From contig NZ_CP118631.1 of the NCBI RefSeq assembly GCF_028993635.1, positions 4,836,001-4,900,000 on the forward strand: a stretch of 64,000 bases of DNA, given 5' to 3'. This document shows, one piece after another, positions 34,926 to 43,403 of the stretch (positions are counted from its first letter, which is position 1; each line of letters begins with the position of its first letter). A program made the position numbers and the translations under genes. Under the pieces are notes generated by a model. The model searched no databases, was not told where the DNA came from, and saw only the letters and a list, made by a program, of their open reading frames with translations. Source of the DNA: Mucilaginibacter sp. SJ (GTDB lineage: Bacteria > Bacteroidota > Bacteroidia > Sphingobacteriales > Sphingobacteriaceae).

Positions 34926-35663
34926 TTAATCGCTCGTAGTAGGGACGTGCTCACGCTGCACGGCATTTTTGCGCTGGATGCGGTACATCAGGATGAGCAT
35001 AATATTGTCCTTATCGCTTTTAGCGGCAGCCGAATAATTATATTGGTTGATCCAGCCAGCCTGTAAGATCCACGATTTATCAAACTGATAACCTACTGCA
35101 GCCGATATTCGATTACGTTCAAAGTTAGGTACCTTATTATTAAGGAATACTTCGTCGAAAACAGAAATGAACCAGGTTTTGGCTTCAATTTTGGTGCTAT
35201 TTAAAGGCACAAACACATTTAGCCTGTAACGGAAACGGTTGCGGTAGTCGCTGTTAACCCAGCGCTGCTCTACCCGGTAGCGGTGTTCCAGTTTTATGCG
35301 GTACAGGAACTGGTTGCTGGTAATCTGTTCCCAAAAACGGGTTTCGGTAGTTGTAGGGCCTTTTCCAACGTCCATATAATCAAAGGTAGTATAACGGCCG
35401 GTACCTAAAAGCGCGGTGAAGTTTCTGTCTATGTCATAACTTACACCAGCCTTAACCTCATAATATTGAAACTGGCTGAATACATTATTGGTACGGGTTT
35501 GAAACTCGGTATAACCACCCCATTTGTGGGAACTGTCGCCCGGTAAAACTACCGTAACTATGCCCCAGGTGCCTACTTTTGAGTCCTGTGCCTTAACAGT
35601 AATTGAACATATAGTTAATAAAAAGAGCACTAAAGCGATGGAATTGACGGGCTTGATTGTCAT
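34926..35663 (-). CDS. DUF2490 outer-membrane beta-barrel protein
   Basis: 245 residues with a signal peptide (1-25, cut near TVKAQ). The mature chain is a run of amphipathic beta strands (WGGYTEFQTRTNNVFSQFQY, YRIKLEHRYRVEQRW, NRFRYRLNVFVPL, ISAAVGYQFDKSWILQAGW), as in the DUF2490 family of predicted outer-membrane barrels. The function is unknown. The C-terminal 20 residues are polar. Confidence 0.88.
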   Translation of the reverse strand: MTIKPVNSIALVLFLLTICSITVKAQDSKVGTWGIVTVVLPGDSSHKWGGYTEFQTRTNNVFSQFQYYEVKAGVSYDIDRNFTALLGTGRYTTFDYMDVGKGPTTTETRFWEQITSNQFLYRIKLEHRYRVEQRWVNSDYRNRFRYRLNVFVPLNSTKIEAKTWFISVFDEVFLNNKVPNFERNRISAAVGYQFDKSWILQAGWINQYNYSAAAKSDKDNIMLILMYRIQRKNAVQREHVPTTSD

Positions 35664-35879
35664 TGCAGAGATTATTTCTGCAAATATATTTCCTAAATGT
35701 TATCTTAATGTTAATATTAATACCGTTAATGTTAACATAATGTTAAGGATTTAGAGTTGGGGTTTGTTGTAAATACATACGTTTTAAAAAATTAGTAAGG
35801 CTGCATTTGCAATTCATAGGGATAAAGTAAGGTGGCGAGGGGGCGGCAATATAAATCTTAAATTCCTGATCCTTTCCCG

Positions 35880-37004
35880 CTATTCCCACTTAAACGTTTT
35901 TACCGCTACCGCATAAATTCCGATAAACCAGGCAAAAAGAATCAGTAACTGGTGTGTAACATCACCTAAGCCCGCGCCCTCAAATGCTACTTTGCGCATA
36001 GCATCGTTTAAATGGGTTAGCGGTAACACCTTGCTGATATATTGCAGCCAGTTTGGAAAGGCGGTGATTGAAAAAAAAGTACCCGAAAGCAGGAACTGCG
36101 GCAGCGTGATAATATTGGAAAGCGGTGGCACCGAACTTTCGTTTTTGGCGATGCCAGATACAGTAAAGCCGAATCCCATGAAAATGATCAACCCTATTGC
36201 CGAAAGTACCAGCATATTTAGTACAGTTGTTACACCGTGGATCAGCGTAAAACCAAACATGTAATGCCCAACCAGTATAATAAATAATGAACCTAATAAA
36301 GAAAAGGCCAGCCTCGCAATAGCTTCGCCCAACACAATACTGTAACGCTTAACCGGCGTAGCAAAAAAACGCTTGATAACCAATGTTAACCGCAGGCTCA
36401 GGAACACGAAAGCCGTACCGAAAACGCCGCTGCTTAGCAACGAAAAACCTAACTGTCCGGGCAATATAAAGTCAATATATTTATACGGGCGACCACTTAT
36501 GGTTTCTTCTTTAAGATCGATTAATTTGGGTACCTGAACCGTGGTGTATGATTGGATGCGCTTCAATTCTTCTGATTGAATACGATAAAAAATATTGTTC
36601 AATGCCGATTTCAATACACTGCCTTTATCGCCCGATGCCTGGCTATATTGTACATGAACGGTCATTGATGCTGGTGGTGCAAAGGGTTTAAGGTCGATAA
36701 TAGCATCGATATTTCCTTTTGCCAGGTTTTTATTCATTTCATCAGCCGTTTGATCATGGATGAGGTGCATGATCTTGTTTTTTTTCAGTGCAGTGTAAAC
36801 CGGGTTATTGGCCGATGTATCGCTGCCTTTGGCTACACCTACATCTATCGACATGCCCCCGCCGCCAATATTGGCAAAAACAATGATGAATATCAAGGGG
36901 AAAGCCAGCGTAAACACCACCGCCGAAGGACTGCGTAATATCGACCGGAAACTTGCCCGGGCAATAGCCAGGGTTGCTTTTGTATTGCTGTACTTATTGT
37001 TCAT
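35880..37004 (-). CDS. ABC-2 type transporter permease
   Basis: 374-residue export permease. An N-terminal helix (about residues 25-45, SPSAVVFTLAFPLIFIIVFA) is followed by a periplasmic domain (50-180) and five helices (about 185-365) with the ABC-2 pattern, including LPQFLLSGTFFSITAFPNWL near the end. It lies 104 bp after the ATPase gene on the same strand and is its transport partner. Substrates of this class include lipids, drugs and peptides. See the shared repeats upstream of the ATPase and of two small peptide genes. Confidence 0.92.
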   Translation of the reverse strand: MNNKYSNTKATLAIARASFRSILRSPSAVVFTLAFPLIFIIVFANIGGGGMSIDVGVAKGSDTSANNPVYTALKKNKIMHLIHDQTADEMNKNLAKGNIDAIIDLKPFAPPASMTVHVQYSQASGDKGSVLKSALNNIFYRIQSEELKRIQSYTTVQVPKLIDLKEETISGRPYKYIDFILPGQLGFSLLSSGVFGTAFVFLSLRLTLVIKRFFATPVKRYSIVLGEAIARLAFSLLGSLFIILVGHYMFGFTLIHGVTTVLNMLVLSAIGLIIFMGFGFTVSGIAKNESSVPPLSNIITLPQFLLSGTFFSITAFPNWLQYISKVLPLTHLNDAMRKVAFEGAGLGDVTHQLLILFAWFIGIYAVAVKTFKWE

Positions 37005-37108
37005 TAGTTCAATGGTTCATTAGTTCATTGGGCTTGTTTGCTCAGATATTTACTGCCACTGCAAACTTAAAACTGCATACTGACTCCCCCTTTAGGGGGC
37101 TGGGGCAC

Positions 37109-37873
37109 CTATCCCTCCCGCCATTCCTTCCCGGTGAGGTTGATGAATACGTCTTCGAGATTGGCGAGTTTTACCTGCTTTTTACGTTCGAAGCCTGATG
37201 CTACCAGCTCATCAATGAAATGGTCGGGAGTGTCAATGCCGATAATATACCCGCCGTCAACAAAGGCAACACGGTCGCACAACACTTCAGCCTCGTCCAT
37301 GTAGTGGGTGGTGATCACTACTGTAGTGCCCTGGTCACGGATCTCACGGATCAAATCCCAGAGGTTACGGCGTGCCTGTGGGTCGAGACCGGTTGTAGGT
37401 TCATCCAAAAATATGATCCTTGGGTTATTGATGAGCGTAGTAGCGATAGAAAAACGCTGCTTTTGTCCGCCGGAAAGGTCTTTATATTTAGCCTTCGCTT
37501 TATCGGTAAGTGCAACTTTTTCCAGCATTTCCATTGGTGTTTTATCGATGCCATATAGCCCCGAAAACAGTACGATCAGCTCCGATAGATTGAGGTTGGG
37601 ATAATAGCCTGCAGCCTGCAATTGTACACCAATAAGCTTTTTGATGCTATCAGCGTCGGTTTCAATATCAAAGCCATCAACATTAATACTGCCGGATGTT
37701 TTATCGCGAAGGGTTTCTATAATTTCGAGGGTAGTTGTTTTACCTGCGCCATTGGGGCCGAGCAAGCCGAAGATCTCACCTTCGTAAACTTCAAAACTAA
37801 TGCCTTTAACGGCTGCAAAATCGCCATAGTTTTTTACCAGGTTGTTTACAGTGATGATAGGTTGTTTTGTCAT
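37109..37873 (-). CDS. ABC transporter ATP-binding protein
   Basis: 254-residue ATPase. Walker A is GPNGAGKTT, Q-loop GVQLQAAG, signature LSGGQKQRFS, Walker B IIFLDEPTTGLD and H-loop VVITTHYMDEAE. The start was set at MTKQPIITVNNL. The frame runs open to 38059, but those 62 codons are a chance translation of the intergenic repeat (LSLSKHVGRAS). With the downstream permease it forms an exporter. Two CTTCACCG-type direct repeats 21 bp apart lie 44-72 bp upstream. Confidence 0.93.
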   Translation of the reverse strand: MTKQPIITVNNLVKNYGDFAAVKGISFEVYEGEIFGLLGPNGAGKTTTLEIIETLRDKTSGSINVDGFDIETDADSIKKLIGVQLQAAGYYPNLNLSELIVLFSGLYGIDKTPMEMLEKVALTDKAKAKYKDLSGGQKQRFSIATTLINNPRIIFLDEPTTGLDPQARRNLWDLIREIRDQGTTVVITTHYMDEAEVLCDRVAFVDGGYIIGIDTPDHFIDELVASGFERKKQVKLANLEDVFINLTGKEWREG

Positions 37874-37916
37874 AGGGTAAAAATGCATCACATTAATGAA
37901 ATAACCATGAGTTTTT

Positions 37917-37945
37917 CGGTGAAGTACAGAATTTTTACGGTGAAA
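37917..37945 (-). promoter_or_regulatory. Candidate operator: TTTCACCG direct repeat, 21-bp period, upstream of the ABC exporter
   Basis: On the minus strand TTTCACCG (37938-37945) and CTTCACCG (37917-37924) are separated by 13 bp, period 21. Matching repeats precede both small peptide genes. The -7-like box after it is poor (37878-37885, 39 bp away), so this promoter is less certain than those of the peptides. Confidence 0.45.
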
Positions 37946-37984
37946 GTAAGTTGGAGCGGGGTATGGAGGGGAGATGGCATTTAG

Positions 37985-38412
37985 GTGTAGGCTGTCATCC
38001 TGAGCCCATCGAAGTACGCGCGCAGAAGCCCTGCCCACATGTTTCGACAAGCTCAGCATGACCCATTTTAATTATGTCATGCTGAGTGTTTAAATCCGAG
38101 GCCTCTGAAAGTGAAATGACATTAATACTTATTGTCATCCTGAGGAACGAAGGATCTTCTTCGCCCTGCTTAGCGGCCCTGTATCTTGCAGAAGATTCTT
38201 CGCTACAATCAGAATGACAGGCGTTTTTTAAACTTGTCATGGGTAACCTGTCGAAGACTCGTGCGGAGGGGCTTGCCCGCCACACTTCGACGGGCTCAGT
38301 ATGACACCCGTTTGAAGTTGTCTTGGGTAACGATAGTGAAGATCCTCTGTACTATGAATATGCATAGCTTTGAACATTGCGAAGAAGATTCTTCGCTATC
38401 GCTCAACATGAC
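37985..38412. repeat. Large cluster of 'tcatcctgaggaacgaaggatcttctt / tcgacaagctcagcatgac' repeats
   Basis: Some 430 bp with several inverted and direct copies of GTCATCCTGAG, CATGTTTCGACAAGCTCAGC, GAAGATTCTTCGCTAC and CTTCGACGGGCTCAGTATGA. No gene is supported here. A single related copy lies at 33083-33163. The cluster separates the exporter from the DUF2945 gene. Confidence 0.75.
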
Positions 38413-38425
38413 AAGCGGCCAAAAA

Positions 38426-38461
38426 TAAAAAAGCCCGGATGTTCATCATCCGGGCTAAAAT
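38426..38461 (-). terminator. Rho-independent terminator of the DUF2945 gene
   Basis: Perfect stem AGCCCGGATG/CATCCGGGCT with loop TTCAT; T-rich tract on the minus strand. Confidence 0.85.
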
Positions 38462-38481
38462 AATCTTCGTAAAGATGGGGT

Positions 38482-38688
38482 TTAGCTGGCCTTTAACTCA
38501 CTTTCAGATTTCAGCACTTTACTACCGTTTTTCTGTTCAATTTCATAAGCGGGCTCCTCTTTGCTGGCGTTCCGTTTAACTTTTGCGCCTTTTATAGTTT
38601 TGCTTACCGGTTGGGTGTGTTTTTTAACCACCTTGCCTTCAGCTTCTGATTTTCCCCATTTCCAGGTTACTTCATCTCCTTTTTTCAT
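38482..38688 (-). CDS. DUF2945 (hypervirulence-associated, Tudor-like) small protein
   Basis: 68-residue basic protein: MKKGDEVTWKWGKSEAEGKV at the start, followed by KKHTQPVSKTIKGAKVKRNA and YEIEQKNGSKVLKSESEL. This is the DUF2945 family, a small SH3/Tudor-like barrel with no known bacterial function. It has a strong terminator immediately downstream. It is often found near stress genes, but no such link is visible here. Confidence 0.85.
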   Translation of the reverse strand: MKKGDEVTWKWGKSEAEGKVVKKHTQPVSKTIKGAKVKRNASKEEPAYEIEQKNGSKVLKSESELKAS

Positions 38689-38772
38689 GTGCTCACCCTT
38701 TTTAAGGATAACATGTGCGGTTAATTATTGATTTAACAAAGATGAAATAACAACCCTCGGGGTGCCGGGACA

Positions 38773-38871
38773 TTATTTTATTAAATGACCAATGGAGTGG
38801 GCGATAGCCACGGCGTGCTCGGCGGCTTTCATTACCAAATGGATCAATTGAATTGCAAGTAGAGTTTTCAT
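38773..38871 (-). CDS. Small amphipathic peptide 1 (32 residues)
   Basis: This frame is too short for ordinary gene calling. It starts MKTLLAIQLIHLVMKAAEH, continues AVAIAHSIGHLIK and then stops. It would form one amphipathic, His-containing helix. A second frame at 40724-40819 has the same MKT start, an EH.V..I core and a final LI[KS]. Both have the same promoter layout: a TTC(G/A)CCTAA-type repeat exactly 40 bp before a CANNTTTG box. Shared peptide pattern plus shared promoter argue that it is expressed. It may be a signal, toxin or bacteriocin-like peptide. I recognise no family. Confidence 0.55.
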   Translation of the reverse strand: MKTLLAIQLIHLVMKAAEHAVAIAHSIGHLIK

Positions 38872-38899
38872 GGCATTTATTTGTTGTTGTTTAGTGATC

Positions 38900-39020
38900 C
38901 AAAATTGCACACAAAAGACACCCTGCCGTTAGGTTTATTAGGCGAAGCAAGTACGGTTATCGGTGAATAGCGGTAAAATATCGGAGAAATGCCGGTAAAA
39001 AATGGATGTCGTCGGTAAAA
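38900..39020 (-). promoter_or_regulatory. Peptide 1 promoter with phased TT(C/T)(A/G)CCG repeat array
   Basis: The minus-strand -7 box CAATTTTG is at 38900-38907, 29 bp before the ATG. The proximal repeat CTTCGCCT (38940-38947) is exactly 40 bp away. Further repeats on the plus strand read cggtgaat (38961), cggtaaaa (38971), cggagaaa (38982), cggtaaaa (38993) and cggtaaaa (39013). Spacings are 10-11 and 20-22 bp, so all sit on one face of the helix. Confidence 0.5.
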
Positions 39021-39111
39021 ATTGGGGTATTAGGATTAATGAAAAGAGCAATTTTTTATACTCTATTGTCGCGTTAATAGACTGAATGTCGTTGTTTTCG
39101 TTACATTTGTT

Positions 39112-39119
39112 TAACAGAA
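39112..39119 (+). promoter_or_regulatory. Probable -7 promoter box (TACATTTG) for the secreted protein at 39149
   Basis: Exact TANNTTTG match 29 bp before the ATG. It lies about 92 bp from the end of the repeat array, so the array could act in both directions. Confidence 0.45.
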
Positions 39120-39148
39120 ACAATTTACACCTAATTAATTATCACTAA

Positions 39149-40641
39149 ATGAAAAAGACTGCTCTGTTAGTCGCGTTAATGCTATTGTGTGGCATTACGC
39201 TCCAAGCACAATTTAAACCCCTTGCCGAAGGCGCTACCTTTGAAGAACCTGAAGAGGGCTTCGCTAAGATTCTCCAGCTTAAAAACGGCAATACCATGTT
39301 TATTCATATTACATATAAAAAGGGAATAAACGTCCGCATGTATAATGCAAGCTATCAGGAAATTGCCGTAACTCACGTTGATCCATCGTACGGTAAACTC
39401 GACCATGGGAGTATCGAAGCTGTTTTTGAATTAGCGGGTAATGCTGTTTTGATGATCAGAAAATAGGTGAACTTGCTCATGTAAGTTTTTTTGGAGGCTA
39501 CGCTATGGCCTTCGGTGATGTACCGGAGCCCCATTTTTTTGTGCGTAAAGATCCTGATAGTGATAATTACGCTGTGGTAATGTTCAATAGTTTTGAATCT
39601 GAACGGAGTAAACGTATTGAAATTGTAAGCTATGGTTCTGATAACAAGGAAACTAACAGAGCTTATTATGCATCGCCCGAAGAAAAATATAAGTACATGC
39701 GTTATGTAGATATGGCAGTTATAGGCAGCGATAAAGTTTGTGTGCTGGCTTATGGCTACAATACTAAAAGCAGCGGCGGCAAGGAGAGTGAGTTGATCCT
39801 GGCTAATCTTGATAAGGGAGCCAAAGCGGTTAGTTTTACCGAATTGGGTTTTTCAAAAGATCTGATCGTTTACGAAGGAATAACACGTTACAGCCCTGCT
39901 ATAAAATCGTTAATATTGGTTGCGCTGGTTAAAGAAAAGAAAGGTGACAGGGGATATACTCCAATCCTGTCGTTCGTGAACCCATTTGAAAAGAAGATTA
40001 ACCGGGCCGATCTGATCTCCCCATCGCCAAGGCTCGATCAGTATTCAAAAAAAGGTTTTAGGGGATTGCCGCAAAACCTGTACCTTAATGATGACGGGAC
40101 ATTTTCAATTGTATCTGAAGAAATGACGGTAACCTCGGGTAGGTATATTGCAACAACGCTTGGTGATATAGCCGTGGTTAATTATAGCAAAACAGGCGAG
40201 TTTATTAATGATTATCTTATACGCAAGAGTCATGATTTGCTTAACGTTTATTTAAATCCTTTTTATCAGTCGCTGCGTGAAGGTACTGCCCAACGCCTTT
40301 CGGGTGGTAACCAGTTTAAATCGTTCGCTTTTCTGAGTGCCGGCCCAAAAAGTTTTGTATTATTTAATGATACTGAACGCAATAACGACGCCCAGGAAAA
40401 AGGTGGTTTGGTAACCATAAAAGGTGTTAGTGGTAGTGATGGGTTCTATTACCCGCTCAAAGGGCCTGATCCTATTTTGAAACGGGATTACGTTTTTGGC
40501 AACCCTGCAGGTAAACGTGATCATGACCTGGGTTTGTTTTCCATATCCGACTACGACCGTAAAAACAATGTTTATGCAACTTTAAAGCTTGAAAATCAAC
40601 ACGGCGATAAGGGCGTAAAGGTGGTTTGGCTGCAGCCATAA
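39149..40641 (+). pseudogene. Secreted protein of unknown function, split by a one-base frameshift
   Basis: Two frames belong together. 39149-39466 (105 residues) has a signal peptide (MKKTALLVALMLLCGITLQA) and ends early at GNAVLMIRK. 39505-40641 (378 residues) has no signal peptide and starts mid-domain. Between them the second frame reads FDDQKIGELAHVSFFGGYAMA without a stop and joins the first if one T is added to the TTTT run at 39447-39450. The joined protein would be about 497 residues, beta-rich and probably periplasmic. The break is either a sequencing error in the T-run, a real mutation or a -1 frameshift. Family not recognised. Confidence 0.75.
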
Positions 40642-40665
40642 AACAATAAACAGGTATTAAATAGC

Positions 40666-40707
40666 GAAGCCGCCTTGCCTTAACTGCAAAGCGGCTTCCG
40701 TGTTTTA
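40666..40707 (+). terminator. Terminator of the frameshifted secreted-protein gene
   Basis: GAAGCCGC pairs with GCGGCTTC around a 17-base loop (closed further by TT/AA), followed by TGTTTT. Confidence 0.65.
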
Positions 40708-40723
40708 TAGGCAGATGAATATA

Positions 40724-40819
40724 TTAACTGATCAGGTTAGCCAACGCCTGGATAACGGTTACCGTATGCTCTTGCAGGGAGATCATCACAGCTATAAGCG
40801 GATTGTAAAATGTTTTCAT
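40724..40819 (-). CDS. Small amphipathic peptide 2 (31 residues)
   Basis: It starts MKTFYNPLIAVMISLQEH, continues TVTVIQALANLIS and then stops. It resembles peptide 1 in length, in the MKT start, in EH.V..I near the middle and in the LI end, with a hydrophobic helix throughout. Its -7 box CATATTTG (40837-40844) and proximal TTTCACCT repeat (40877-40884) stand in the same 40-bp relation as in peptide 1. No conventional ribosome site is seen, which is normal for this phylum. It is likely a paralogue of peptide 1. The function is unknown. Confidence 0.55.
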   Translation of the reverse strand: MKTFYNPLIAVMISLQEHTVTVIQALANLIS

Positions 40820-40836
40820 AGTAATGTTATTTGCCG

Positions 40837-40905
40837 CAAATATGTGCCCTTAGCTTTTTGTTAAACAGGTTTTTTTAGGTGAAACGGCATAAAATGTCGG
40901 TGAAA
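40837..40905 (-). promoter_or_regulatory. Peptide 2 promoter with TTTCACC(G/T) direct repeat, 21-bp period
   Basis: On the minus strand TTTCACCG (40898-40905) and TTTCACCT (40877-40884) are separated by 13 bp. The -7 box CATATTTG lies 40 bp from the proximal repeat and 18 bp before the ATG. It deviates from TANNTTTG at one base, as expected for an activated promoter. Confidence 0.5.
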
Positions 40906-40942
40906 GGGAGGCTTGCACAGGACAAGCCCAATCAACTAACTT

Positions 40943-41656
40943 TTATGACCAAAAACCCTGTATCCTGATCTGGCTTGACGGGTACCCCTGTAGTTTTAAC
41001 AATTTGCGTAATTCGCCTACCATGGTATGGTTGCCGGCAATGTAAAATACCGAGTGTTCAAGGTTATACTGTTGTTCCATTACCCACTGGATGAGGCTGT
41101 GATGACCGTATACATCATTACGTTCTATAGGTGTTAATGGCGATTTGAAATATTCACCAAATAAATCCCTGTGATTTTCATCGGCCATAACTATAGCGCC
41201 CGAAAAACGCGTTGCGGGTAATACCATTTGCTGTAAGGCCAGCATATGCCCCATGCTGCTTTCATCGCCAAGGCCTATTATGGCCGGGGTGCCGGCCGGT
41301 GCGTGCCGGGTAGAACGGATTTTTAAATAGCGTACGGTATCGTTTTTTTGAAGTTGTTTAGCCCATTTACTGCCGGGACCGCTATGGGCTGCATCAACAT
41401 ACAGGGTACAGGTGCTGGTTTCGGCATCCCAGCCGGCAGGGGTATAATCGCGGTAAGTAAGGTTATCAACTTTTATTTTTATGTAGGGTATTTCGTGCCA
41501 GTTTTGCATATCAGCCTGTGGTAAGTGCAGGTCAATCTCAATCATGGTCGACGGTTCCCAGTGCCTTACTTCAAGCACCCTGCCACTTTGTAAAAGTTGG
41601 TTTTCAAACAAGCTGCCTGCCTTTCTTTTTAATTTATGAAGAGTGGATGTTTCCAT
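40943..41656 (-). CDS. Siderophore-interacting protein (ferric-siderophore reductase family)
   Basis: 237-residue FAD-binding flavoprotein of the SIP family, which reduces ferric siderophores with NAD(P)H to release iron in the cytoplasm. The FAD motif is LTYRDYTPAGWD (about residues 65-76); the NAD(P) part has IIGLGDESSMGHMLAL and FYIAGNHTMVGELRKLL. The frame extends upstream into the AraC gene, but METSTLHKLKRKAG is the natural start. It lies 76 bp after an AraC regulator on the same strand and near a FecA-like receptor, so it belongs to an iron module. Confidence 0.9.
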   Translation of the reverse strand: METSTLHKLKRKAGSLFENQLLQSGRVLEVRHWEPSTMIEIDLHLPQADMQNWHEIPYIKIKVDNLTYRDYTPAGWDAETSTCTLYVDAAHSGPGSKWAKQLQKNDTVRYLKIRSTRHAPAGTPAIIGLGDESSMGHMLALQQMVLPATRFSGAIVMADENHRDLFGEYFKSPLTPIERNDVYGHHSLIQWVMEQQYNLEHSVFYIAGNHTMVGELRKLLKLQGYPSSQIRIQGFWS

Positions 41657-41732
41657 GGTGTAGTGTTTTAATACTACAAAGAAACATTGAATTTTAGGCT
41701 GATAAAATAGTAGTTTCAGGGTAAATATTGGA

Positions 41733-42584
41733 TTATTTACGGTGTTTGTCCCTGAACTCGAGCGGGGTGATGCAGGCCGATTTTTTAAATAACCGCGAAA
41801 AATAGGTGTGGTCATCATAACCCAGTGTATGCGCAATCTCCTTTACGTTGAGGCCGCTGTAATACAGTAATCTTTTTGCTTCCAGCATTACTTCCTGGGT
41901 TATCCAGTAACTTACCTGGAACCCGGTGGTTTTCTTTAAAACCTCGTTAAGATATGATTCGGAAACATTAAGCATACCCGCGTATGCCGATGGGCCTTTA
42001 ACTGTGCGTACATGCCTCAACAATAGCTTTTTAAACTGATGTGAAATTTGTGCCGGCCTTGAAAGTTGCTTTTCGGGCGTATAAACGTTACTGAAAGTGG
42101 CCGCTGCCATGCCTGTGAATGATTGTATAAGCGATTGCAAAACGGGTAAAAAGAAAGCGCTGTTATCATCCTCATTATTTTTTTCACGTAACAGACAAAG
42201 GAGCTGCTGGTATTGCCTTAATTCAATATCATTCAGTTGATAAGGCTGCTGCAAAAAAAGTTGGTTTTCAAAAATATTCCGGAAGTCGGCCGGAATGTGC
42301 TGTGAATCGATGGCTACATACCAGCCGCCTGCAATTTCATTACGTATCCGGTGGTGTACCTGCCCCGGCAAAATATAATAGAATGTGTTTTCACAAAAAT
42401 GAATTTCGTTAAAATCTATCATCAGTGATGCCGAGCCGCTTTCAATCAAAAAAAACAGGTAATGATCATCACGATGGGCGCCCATCGGCGGTTTTTTTGA
42501 ATCTTCTTCGCCGCTTTCGAAGTGCCTGATCTCAAAGCCGGTATTTGATCGTTCATGTAGCTGGTGTACAGGTATATCTTTCAT
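41733..42584 (-). CDS. AraC-family transcriptional regulator
   Basis: 283 residues. The N-terminal cupin-like ligand domain (about 20-150) includes RDDHYLFFLIESGSASLMI and FYYILPGQVHHRI. The C-terminal paired helix-turn-helix (about 185-280) has YAGMLNVSESYLNEVLKKTT and VKEIAHTLGYDDHTYFSRLF. It is likely the regulator of the siderophore reductase immediately downstream and perhaps of the receptor at 44093. Confidence 0.9.
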   Translation of the reverse strand: MKDIPVHQLHERSNTGFEIRHFESGEEDSKKPPMGAHRDDHYLFFLIESGSASLMIDFNEIHFCENTFYYILPGQVHHRIRNEIAGGWYVAIDSQHIPADFRNIFENQLFLQQPYQLNDIELRQYQQLLCLLREKNNEDDNSAFFLPVLQSLIQSFTGMAAATFSNVYTPEKQLSRPAQISHQFKKLLLRHVRTVKGPSAYAGMLNVSESYLNEVLKKTTGFQVSYWITQEVMLEAKRLLYYSGLNVKEIAHTLGYDDHTYFSRLFKKSACITPLEFRDKHRK

Positions 42585-42752
42585 TTTGCAGGGTAGTTAT
42601 TGTATTATTGTAACGCAATCTTTAACCGGTAGGGTACATTTTCTCCAGGCTAAGGAATTTATTTTAGATAGAATCTGTTAGTATTGGACCTAAATTAGCT
42701 TTTGGCTTTGTGCATTCCGCTTTCAGCTATATAAATACAATAATTCCGGCGA

Positions 42753-43079
42753 TTATTTACCGCCATCTACCAGTGCATAAATTTCCTGCATGTAAATGGC
42801 TTCATCCATCGCAACATGAAAATCTTCCCATTCATCAACAGTAAAAGTAAGCTGGATATCATTGACCGGGGTACGCATTACCACGCGTTCCTGTCCGTCG
42901 GGAAATGGGAAGGAATGGTCGCCGAAATCAAGATCGATAGTGAAATTTTTAAACTGGATAAATTGATCGGGTGTAAAGCTAAGGATCAGGTTATGATGCC
43001 ATATAAATAGGCATTGGCATTCGGAGCAACGGCTCACTACCGATGTTCCCTTTTGGCTGAGTATTTTAGCATCGCACAT
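42753..43079 (-). CDS. DUF6686-family protein
   Basis: 108-residue soluble protein. The N-terminal half has a CSECQCLFIWHHNLIL segment whose CxxCxC might bind metal. The C-terminal half is acidic (DIQLTFTVDEWEDFHVAMDE). This matches the Bacteroidota-restricted DUF6686 family of unknown function. It is transcribed in the same direction as the AraC and SIP genes, 168 bp ahead of the AraC gene, and could belong with the iron module. Confidence 0.78.
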   Translation of the reverse strand: MCDAKILSQKGTSVVSRCSECQCLFIWHHNLILSFTPDQFIQFKNFTIDLDFGDHSFPFPDGQERVVMRTPVNDIQLTFTVDEWEDFHVAMDEAIYMQEIYALVDGGK

Positions 43080-43340
43080 AAATTCTGGTAATTTAAAAAT
43101 GAATTGGTGCCTGCTCTGCTGATTAAATGTTTGATATAAACAATTAAACTACAGAACAGGACTTTATATTTTAAGCATTAATAATCAAATAATTGTTAAT
43201 GAGCTTGTGGGCCTCTGTTTTGCGCATAGTGTATTAACAGCAACAAAGAAATACGTTATTTAGAATAAATCCAAATAAAAATAAATAAAACTCCAAAAAG
43301 CATTCAGAATTAATTACTTTGAGTTTATTTTTTTTAACGT
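43080..43340. other. AT-rich intergenic region, no feature identified
   Basis: The divergent gap between the DUF6686 gene and the iron-module gene at 43400 is AT-rich. I see no ORF, terminator or repeat, and no exact TANNTTTG box. Confidence 0.5.
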
Positions 43341-43403
43341 ATGAATTATTATATCCCTAAAATTTGCGTAGCATTGCTGTTGTTTAGACTGATTATTGAT
43401 TGA
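43341..43403 (+). CDS. Possible 20-codon leader ORF before the iron-module protein
   Basis: ATG at 43341 opens MNYYIPKICVALLLFRLIID, whose stop overlaps the TTG start of the following gene (TTGA). The peptide is hydrophobic like a signal sequence. It may be a coupled leader or a frameshifted N-terminus of the next protein. Short and unproven. Confidence 0.3.
   Translation: MNYYIPKICVALLLFRLIID

Noticed and set aside
37874..38059. 62-codon N-terminal extension of the ABC ATPase frame
   Set aside because: The translated residues (LSLSKHVGRAS and so on) are the chance reading of the intergenic repeat cluster; the ATPase domain starts at MTKQPIITVNNL.
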